A DNA stretch of 64,000 bases. It comes from Plumapathes pennacea (Eukaryota; Cnidaria; Anthozoa; Antipatharia; Myriopathidae). A program made the position numbers and the translations under genes. The notes below the pieces were generated by a model that was not told where the DNA came from, searched no databases, and saw only the letters and a program-made list of their open reading frames with translations. Where the stretch lies: the NCBI GenBank assembly GCA_964036295.1, contig OZ038463.1, positions 5,509,274 through 5,573,273 on the forward strand. The letters are read 5' to 3'. This document shows, piece after piece, positions 56,065 through 64,000 of this stretch (positions are counted from its first letter, which is position 1; every line of letters starts with the position of its first letter).

Positions 56065-59000
56065 CGCCAGAAATTTCAGACATCCGGTTGCGCCATCTCG
56101 GAAGAGGCATCAGGTTTCACGCTGACAGCCGCTCAAGAAATAACAAAGAAATGTATGGGATCTGATAATAAATTGTGCTTTTCGCTTAACTGAAGCACGT
56201 TCGTAAAAATGTCTGGGCAGCATTCGGAAGAGGAAAGCTTCCTAAACACAACAGTACAAAAAATATTTATCTCCGATAAAATTCGATGTGTACTTTTTTG
56301 AATTTAAAATTTCGGCCGACGTAAGAAGGGATTGATAGCAGAATACGCTCAAAACCGGCTACTGTCACTTTTTAAGCTGCATTTAATACAAGAACCTTGG
56401 GTACAACGCAAAATGTCTACCCCGTACCTGATTGTCGAAGGATTGAACATCTCCTTTGAAGCCTCAGTCAGTCCCCTGGAGCAAATTCGATGTGTACTTT
56501 TTGTGTTTGAATTTGCAGTTCACAGCCAGCCATGGCGAATACCTCCCGTGAAATACGCTGACTTCGGATGTTGATATTTTGGGCTGGGAAGCTCCAAATC
56601 GCATGAAAATTGTACCAAACGAAAGCTAATTTCAACTAGGTCGTTCAGCGGCACGTCTCCTAAACGTAGCAGTCTCTTTTTGAACCGGAGAAACCCATCC
56701 CTCCCCCACCCCACTGAGGCAAAGTACGTAACAGTGTTGAATGTGTGAATGGCGCATGCTCATACCGCACGCCGCTGGGAAAGACCGGAAGCAATCGTGG
56801 ACGCAAAATGTCTGGAATTTCTGGCGATGTACTACTACTACTAAAATAATTTTCAGGCGCTATAATGACAAAGCTAAGATAAACAGTTTTATAGGAATGA
56901 CGAGCGAGGGTGGAGGGTCCGTGGCTTTTCCCATCATGACCTTGGCCTTTTCTATTCCTCCGTCCGTGGCACGTGACTTCTCTCTGGGAATTCAGTCCTG
57001 CGGTATGATTGCAGCGGCCTTCACCATTTTCTGGATGCGCGTACAAATAGAATGGCATTCCGTCTTATTTTCTTCCTTGGGAGGGGTCCTGGGCATTGTT
57101 TTTGGCCTCGAGTGGATTGACCCGCAATTAACGCCACCTCAGAAGAAGATGGGGTTCGTTTGTGTTTGGTTCTCGTTCGCGTTTGCTCTGTTTCTCCTGA
57201 ACCGGTACCACAAGCGGAGGACGTTCAAGACCATCCCCGATTTAAAGGCATGGAAATGTGTCGTGCTGACTGTCACAGGTCTGTCTGTCTTCAGTCACAT
57301 TATTATCCGTTTCACTATAAGTTATTTACAACAGTATATTTTCCGCAACACAAGCAACGTACAAGAAAAATGGGGCTTGAAAGCGGCGATGTAACATGTG
57401 AGAGACAGTGAGACGGAGTCCTTTTGCGAGACATACCACATTTATCTTATCCAGAATGTGAGTAAGGCCGACTCACAACGCGCATGTGCTAAAACAAAAG
57501 CCCTATGATTAGACTAATAAGATTTGTTATAAGTTAAACTACAATTGTTTTATGTCATCACAGGTTTTGCTGGAGGTATTTTTACTTCCGTTTCGGGAAG
57601 TGGGCTGGACATCTGTAGCTTCAGTATCCTCACCTTACTTTTCCGCGTCACTGAAAAGACGGCCACACCGACTTCCGTTGTTCTTATGGCGGGAAACACC
57701 GTCGTCGGTTTTTACTGGCGTGTGGTAAGTTTACAGACATAATCTAGATGGGCCTTTCACTGTAGTGTATAGTCATATTTATTTCTAATGTACGCGATAA
57801 AAAGCCCTGTTCTTGAAGTTACATTTAAATGCAAATTAGTATTTTAACAATTGAACGTTGTATATTGAAATCAGGATAACACTATTCTTCAGTTTAGTTT
57901 CTGTATATATTGTAATACGGCCACAGATCTATCAAATGCCGCATTTACATGTCATTGTTTTAACAAATCTGAAGTTTCCGTTGAGTGTAAGGGTGCACAC
58001 AGTGTTTGTATGTGTGAAGTCACTATATGGAATCTTAAATGATAGATAGAGAGAGGAAGCAATGTTTGCAAGATATTTTTCATTTGTCACATTAATTTTT
58101 TATTAGCATGACCCAAGCTGTTTATAGAAGTTATTGTACACTTGGGGCGACAAAGTAAGATAGAGATACTAAAACGAGCAGATAGATCGGCGGAAAAAAC
58201 ACGTGTTACAAAGAGGTTATTACACGGGAAGCCAGTGCAGTACGGCGGGCCGGAGTATTTGCACGAGTTGGTTTTATTTTTTCGAGCCTGCTTCGGGCGA
58301 GAAAAAATAAAATTGAGGAATAAAAATACAGCCGTTTTGCACGACTTTTCGTGTAATAAACTGTTTATTATACGACAGACGAAGCAAACGTTCTCGCCGC
58401 GCGTAAAATGGAACAAAAAATGACGCGTTCGTAAACTTTGATTGCGAAAATTGATCACGTAAGCTAATTAACCAGTTGATCTGGTTCCTGACAAGTGCAA
58501 TACGCTCCCATATTTGCACTCGTTTTGGTCTTTTATTTACACTCGAAAATGTGAAGTTGTGTCATAAACTGACTCGAGAGAGTGAGAGAGTAGATGACAT
58601 TGTTGAGATTGAACTGTCATGACTACCCTATAAATGTCAGTAAGACCCGGGAGTTGATGTTCAAACAGATGGAAAATAGATACACATTTTACACAGCTGC
58701 GCAATCTTCTTGTTCTTCTGAATCTACAGGTAATACAGGGAGGTGTGAGCACGGAGGTGTACGAGTTCATGGCCGTGTGTGTCCCTATCGTGGTCCTCGG
58801 TGCCCCTCTGGGTTCAGTTATCGGAAGCCATTTTCATCGACAACTGCTTGCGGCTCTGGTTTACGTGACGGACAGCACGGCCTTGATCAGCGGTTTTGTT
58901 CTGGTGCCGCAGACTACCGTCCTCATTATTGTGTCCATCAGTATTGTGATCAGCGGTTTCGTGTTTTTTGGCGCCATCTCGTACATCGGCCAGAAGATCA

Positions 59001-59086
59001 TGAACGGGATCCCAGAGGAAGAAGATGAAGAAACAAAAATACAGGCCATTGATATCTTGTCTTGTGAAAGAGAAACGGTATTGTAA
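53918..59086 (+). CDS. TauE/SafE family membrane transporter (putative anion/sulfite exporter)
   Basis: Six exons: 53918-53980, 54145-54238, 54392-54619, 56895-57278, 57564-57724 and 58730-59086 (stop TAA), phases 0, 1, 1, 1 and 0, 428 residues. A polar Pro/Lys-rich cytoplasmic N-terminus is followed by a hydrophobic helix (LAIPFVFFHVIWW). The first family repeat has SEGGGSVAFPIMTLAF and ARDFSLGIQSCGM. After a basic loop (NRYHKRRTFK) comes the second family repeat, with FAGGIFTSVSGSGLDICSFS and TSVVLMAGNTVVGF. Several further helices and an acidic tail (EEEDEE) complete it. The two inverted Gly-rich repeats define TauE/SafE (DUF81) proteins, which in bacteria export sulfite or organosulfonates. 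Substrate in animals is not known. The acceptor before 56895 (TTTTATAG) is weak, but it is the only one giving an open frame. AATAAA at 59219. Confidence 0.88.
54643..54700. repeat. (TAC)n microsatellite, left part
   Basis: Trinucleotide repeat in intron 3 of the transporter gene. Further TAC tracts at 56021-56061 and 56829-56842 are separated from it by inserted elements. Confidence 0.9.
54698..56025. mobile_element. Outer inverted-repeat element in the (TAC)n tract
   Basis: Left end TAGAGTGATTTCAATAAACC; right end GGTTTATTGAAATCACTCTA, its exact reverse complement, extending inward to CGTGAAACAG/CTGTTTCACG. About 1.33 kb including the nested 768-bp element; TAC repeats lie on both sides. 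Confidence 0.8.
54964..55731. mobile_element. 768-bp inverted-repeat element, copy 1 (nested)
   Basis: Ends CATCGCCAGAAATTTC and GGAATTTCTGGCGATG. Nearly identical to 56062-56829. No transposase; an 80-codon ORF inside (55234-55476) has no known domain. No clear target duplication. Confidence 0.85.
56062..56829. mobile_element. 768-bp inverted-repeat element, copy 2
   Basis: Same length and ends as copy 1, with few substitutions. Inserted directly in the (TAC)n tract, whose units flank it on both sides, so the target duplication cannot be read. It ends 65 bp before the following transporter exon. Confidence 0.85.
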
Positions 59087-59224
59087 GAGGAGACCATGTC
59101 ATAGCTAAGCGATATCGCTTAAATTTTGAAGCAAACTTATACACTGACAGAGGCCGGTTTACGCCAGGAATGTATAATTTTTTTTTTATAAATTATATAG
59201 AGTTTCTTAGCTTTTGCAAATAAA

Positions 59225-62200
59225 TTAACCTATCAGCTTATTAGTATGCGATACGCTGTTTTCGTATAGGGACTTGCTAATACGGCCCTCCAATCATTTT
59301 TCTTCAGTTGTACAGGGCGGGACGGTGCATTTATATATATCCATATGATAGAGTTTTTAATCATAGTTTACGTATTTTGGGTTGTGCAGGTCTTTAGAAT
59401 ATGTTGTCGTTAGAAAACAGCCGAGCTTCCTAAAGTTTACTGAGTATATATAATATTTTAACATCATATATCAATCAAAATAACAAAATAATAAACCAAA
59501 GCAGCAATGCCGCTGTAAGGTCGGCTCTCTTTTTGATTGGCAGACTTTGGTTGTGGTCTAGTTCGTACAACAGGCTTGTGTCTTCTAAATTAGGGATTGC
59601 CTTGGGTGAACAGTGGTAAAGTGATGTCACAAAAAATATCCGAATATGGATTTTAGACAATTCTGTGGAATGCCCTGTCTAAAAAAAGTTCACACAAAAA
59701 ATTAGCTCTTTAGCGCATTAACAGCTAAGGTGTGGGCTACTGAGGTTCAAACTGCTCAATACTAAACCCTCTTATTTTGTGTTGGTTCCTTTGATTTAGA
59801 ACTGATGCTAAATAAGAGAGTTCAGTATGGAGCTATCTGGTTGCTGTCAGTAGGGCTAGCGATTTGAAACTTTACACACGTTTGTGCAGCAGCTGTATAT
59901 GTTTAGAGATTTGAATGGGAAATTTTGCAAAATAACGACGTCACGCTTTACCACCACAGTACAGGGAACCCAACACGCTTGCACTCAATCAAGCGTAACG
60001 TGCATATTTAACGAGGCAATCGGCTCCTCAGCTCACAGAGTCAAATAATTGCTCTTTAAACCTCAAAGTGGCCTAATCCTCTCAACTCAAAGCGAACATT
60101 GGCAGGATATATTCTAAAGTGCACAAACCATACCCGCTTTACCGGCATTCAAATTATTTTAAGTGGCGTAACTTCCTTCCAAGCGGTACACATATTCACG
60201 GGTAATCATTAACTCGAATTTCAAATGACGACGAATACAAAATTCTTTCTCAAGAATGAAGTTTATTATAGTCACATGAATGACCTGTTATAGAAGGTTC
60301 ACATTTTTACGGTCTCGGTAATCCAATGAAACAGATAAATATTAACCGGATGACTGAATACGTACACACGTACAAGAATGTGTTGTTTTCTTGCATAGTT
60401 CGTTCGAGCGAATTCTTAATAAGTGTTACTCATTATCAACGAAGAACACCAAAGTAACCTTTCGTTCAAGGGCTTCGGCATACACAATATACTTCAAGTC
60501 TTGCGGTAAGTTATCCACGCAAATTTAAACTGAGGAATGTAAACAACTAAATCGCACGCGTCCACTGCACAATGAGTGTCGATAGAGATGAATGCCGGGT
60601 TCCTGTGTACGGTCAACCGACCGAAACATTGACACAAAATGGTAACTGCACGATCGATATAAAGTCCGTACCGTTACGCCAGTACGAAATGTTTTTTACA
60701 GAGTTTATCAGGAAAATCGGGCGATGCTTGAAACACTCGAGGTATCGGCCAAGAGCAAGTATAAACCTTTGGAGCGTCTTCCGCATTCATACTTTCACCA
60801 AAAGATGTGATTCAAAGGCCGTAAAATTCCGTGCCTTTAAAGTTAATCGATCTCTTGAAATGTATTTCATAGTGCGTAATCGTGCTCAAACTTGGAATAA
60901 ACTTCCGAATTTCGAAGTCTATTGTTGACACAGATGACTGACTGACGGACGGAATGACTGACGGTGTCGTGCCCGCAATAAGGTCGTGCTTCTCACTTTC
61001 ATGAGACGCCGACCTTAAAAACAAGGGTTGAGAATCCTTTCAGCAACAGCTCGACACAGTCATTTCCGTCAAAATGATTTTCTACTGCTAACAGTGCTGA
61101 ACTAATTCTCGATGCTCATCTGCTTAAATAATGTCCACTATTTAGACCAATTTACACCAAAAGCTTTGCGCAAGGCGTCTCTAAAAGACCTATTTTTGAT
61201 AGGGCGATCGGGTTATCACTTGTGTCAATGTTTCAGCAGCAGAAACCGTAAAATGTGGAACACTCATGAATCCTAAGGGTTCGCGTTTTATCAGGAGAAA
61301 TGTTGGACATTTATAGGCCCGCGCAAAATTGCTAGTGGCTACCCCTCAAATACTGACTTTTTCGTAGCAATGGCCGGGGAACCTCACTTACTTCTGCATA
61401 TTGAGCTGCTGCTTCTTAAAACTGACAGAGAGATTAGTTGTTGATAATTCAACCTTGTATCTTTAGATTGTGTATTGAGAACAAAAAAAGAAACGTCACT
61501 TTTTGGCCAATGAGGTGTCAGCGAAGCGCCTCGTGGATCCACATCTTTTTGACAATGTTTAAAGATTAACCAACGTCTGGTGGGGCTGACACTGAGGGTG
61601 GAATACGTGACGCGTTTTTTCGCGTAACGTACACTATCATACGAAAAAATATATGAAATCAATTCAAATCAGCCAATTTAATGATAAAAATGTCTTCAGG
61701 CAATAGAAAATTATATTTTTGTAAGATTTTTTGCTTTATAGACACTCTATCTCGGTTACCCGAGCTGAAATTTCCCATATAAACACACAACCGGGCTGGC
61801 CGGTTGATCAAGCCAGCCCGGTCAACCGGGCTCATATGAAGAGGCCCTTAAACCGGCCGAGCAGCTAGTGAAGCTAATTTACCGTGCCGACTGAAGTGAG
61901 CGATGTGAACGGCACTAAATGTAAACGCAACGTTTGGGAAGCTACTTTGCTATGATTACTTTCTGCTCCACTTGTCCGAGGTCTCGTCCAGAACTGATTT
62001 TGGTGTGGTACAAGTAAATGACCTTTCACAAGGTGTTTTAAGAAATCACGTCAATTTTTCGCCCGACTGAGTTGAACGGATGGGAATGTTTTGCAGTGCC
62101 GTAATCACGTATGTACGTTGTAATTACTTTATGTTTTTTGTTTACACGTATTCCTGAATGGGACTGAGTTTTGATGAACCGACACTTACTGTATTTATTC

Positions 62201-64000
62201 GCATTTGTGGTGTATTAAAGAGGTACCGCATTCATCAGTGAATTGTATTCAGTGGGTCACGAGCAAACGAGATCACAACTGATTGTCACAAATGCTCTGT
62301 AAATTATCGTTCGGTTTTCAATGTTCACTGTAAGTTACCTGTTGCTCAGTTCAACAATTCAGTGGACTTATCCTTTCCGCTGTTATTTCAAAGAAACTCG
62401 AGTGTTAGCGAACTGTTTCTGCCCAGCGCTAAATAATCTTTCATCAATCATTCCTTCAGCTGCCACAATCGCCGTTGCCGTTTCTTTGCTGGAAGCTTAT
62501 AATTTCTTGTTTCTCTCGTAAACCAGGTCAAATGAAGAATCGGGAACTTCACTAAAATCGAGTAGTCCAAAACTTGGCCCACTGCGCAACCTCAGAGCAA
62601 TATAGCACACTTTCCGTGTTACATAGCCTCATGTAAACACGGTTGGGAACCAATCAGAGCGCTCGTTATACTAGAAATACGATAATCGCAGATACCCCTC
62701 GCTCTGTCATTGATTGGACTTCTATTTTGGTACTGCTCAACAAGAGCAGCCTTTGCTTTACCAAAATGTTGACTCAATCTTTTCTTCGAAGTCAAGTGCT
62801 ATACACAGAGGAAAGAGAAAAAGAATGGTGTGTATTATACTTTTGCGTTGATAAAAAGAGTCGATTGCGTGACGAAGTACGTATTTCCCACGGTCGGCAC
62901 GTCAAATTAATTCATACTGTCTGCCAAGCACGTTCTTAAAATTTAATACTAAAATTTAAAGTTGGTCGGCCGCCGTAATGCAGGAAAAAAAAGGAACACT
63001 GATTTTCCATTTTTGTGTTGATAGGCAGTACAATTAAATAGGCTTTTTTTTGCTCTGGACGCCATGCACCAGGCTCAGGCATGCATATTCAATGAGCTCG
63101 AATTGTTTTGTATGTGAACTCGCTCAAAACAGCATAATTCCTCCCAGAATTAAAAAAAAATTTGAACGGTTTACTTCAAATTACACACGGGTTTCAGACC
63201 TAGTCATACTTCACAGGGCTTGTGAACAATTCTCGCTGCAATCACCGCGCGTCAGATTACAGCATTATTTTGTTACTGCTAGTCTTGAAAGAAATAAATA
63301 AGACATCTGACTAAATCATTCAAGACTCCAAGTTCCGATTGCTCTGAGCGAATACAGTGTCGAAACTGGCGACAGAAGCGTATTAAAACAATACTTCGAG
63401 GGAAAATGATCAGCATACAGATTTTATTGCATTCTTGAAGTGATTGAGTTACAAGATGCGGGATAGAATATATTTGTCACGGTGATTGTTTGATTTCCAC
63501 TGACTGACCTTTGTTGCTTGTCCTTTCTGAATAAGTATCTGATCAAAACGGCCTCTGAAACTCCCGATTTGTTTTCAAGTGCCGTTTCCTTTGCGGAGTC
63601 GTTTCTTCAGCACGCTTCTGTTCATGATGCTTTCGGTCATAACAGGATTGTCGTCTTTTGTCGAGACGGATTCCGCCTTGCCCGTGCTTGTTCCCTTCTT
63701 CCGTTCCGTGCTTGTTCCATCTTTCGAAGACAAGTTCCACGAGACTTTTGTGTTTCAAGTTTTTCAGTTTTCAAATGTTGCTTCGTTCAATCTTATTCAG
63801 AGTATCAGTAAAACTACAGCGGGACACGTGATCGATCCTTTATCGTTGCTTAACGCGGATGGCCCTGGTGACGAGGTCGTACGCCAGACAAACATACAAA
63901 CAGACACACGAACAAACTAATATGGAGATGGCGACCCGCTTGGGGTCTTCAAATATGGCGATTTTGCTGCATTAGCATCGTGATTATTACCCTCGCTTCG
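59225..64000. other. Downstream region, no gene recognised
   Basis: Contains an R1-related fragment at about 60640-60930 (TCTATTGTTGACACAGA). A palindromic repeat fragment at about 61745-61860 pairs CCGGGCTGGC with GCCAGCCCGG. ORFs at 62643-62939, 63050-63301 and 63579-63920 show no known domain. Confidence 0.45.

Noticed and set aside
56741-56894. Upstream extension of the fourth transporter exon in the long open frame beginning at 56741
   Set aside because: This part reads through the end of the 768-bp element and the TAC tract. The phase-1 join from 54619 meets stops unless the exon begins at 56895.
58594-59028. A 144-codon Arg/Gly/Cys-rich protein overlapping the last transporter exon
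   Set aside because: It is the shifted frame of a well-supported exon with family motifs.
24516-59086. A functional cluster of aminopeptidase, VioB-like protein, Ly6 protein and TauE/SafE transporter (peptide to amino acid to imine product to export)
   Set aside because: Strands differ, distances are tens of kilobases, repeats intervene and no amino-acid oxidase is present. Nothing in the sequence supports shared regulation.
63579-63920. A 113-codon ORF near the right end with an apparent hydrophobic leader
   Set aside because: The tail (QTNIQTDTRTN) comes from simple repetitive sequence. No domain, splice sites or conserved pattern could be seen, and the window ends soon after.

Overview
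The window looks like nuclear DNA of an animal, most likely an anthozoan cnidarian such as a stony coral. The evidence is multi-exon genes with GT-AG introns in consistent phases, AT-rich intergenic DNA, many microsatellites and poly(A) tracts, and very dense short inverted-repeat transposons (Harbinger, Kolobok, hAT-like, ISL2EU-like). The species assignment is inference from repeat style and gene content. No bacterial-style operon, rRNA, tRNA or CRISPR array was recognised.

Layout. (1) 1-16.4 kb, minus strand: the 5' two thirds of a type II membrane M1 zinc aminopeptidase (aminopeptidase N type), running off the left edge. Ten exons are placed, with GAMEN and HELAH-x18-E active-site motifs. 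Two further signal-anchor exons at 11.3 and 16.3 kb look like alternative first exons. (2) 8.6-23.1 kb: a transposon-rich stretch. It holds an hAT-like MITE with a Harbinger-like MITE nested in it, a foldback, a decayed Harbinger transposase element, an inverted-repeat unit carrying a Myb/SANT ORF, and a Kolobok element with a broken THAP domain and TTAA target duplication. (3) 24.5-32.7 kb, plus strand: a complete five-exon gene for a 1225-residue secreted protein whose two conserved parts match bacterial VioB (iminophenyl-pyruvate dimer synthase) and its ferritin-like domain. This is the main discovery candidate: a bacterial pigment-pathway enzyme family in an animal gene with introns and a signal peptide. 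(4) 33.5-36.9 kb: a 2.4 kb THAP/SAP two-ORF DNA transposon, flanked by AT dinucleotides, inserted in a dispersed repeat whose second copy lies at 5-6 kb. (5) 37.2-40.7 kb, plus strand: a three-exon Ly6/uPAR-type three-finger, probably GPI-anchored protein. (6) 41-53.9 kb: no gene recognised, but a 634-bp tandem duplication and several MITEs. (7) 53.9-59.1 kb, plus strand: a six-exon TauE/SafE-family membrane transporter whose third intron holds a nested pair of 768-bp inverted-repeat elements. (8) 59.1-64 kb: no gene recognised.

The four host genes are functionally unlike one another and there is no sign of co-regulation. No L-amino-acid oxidase (the usual VioB partner) was found in the window. 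All exon limits were read by eye from splice consensus, phase and motif continuity, without transcript support.
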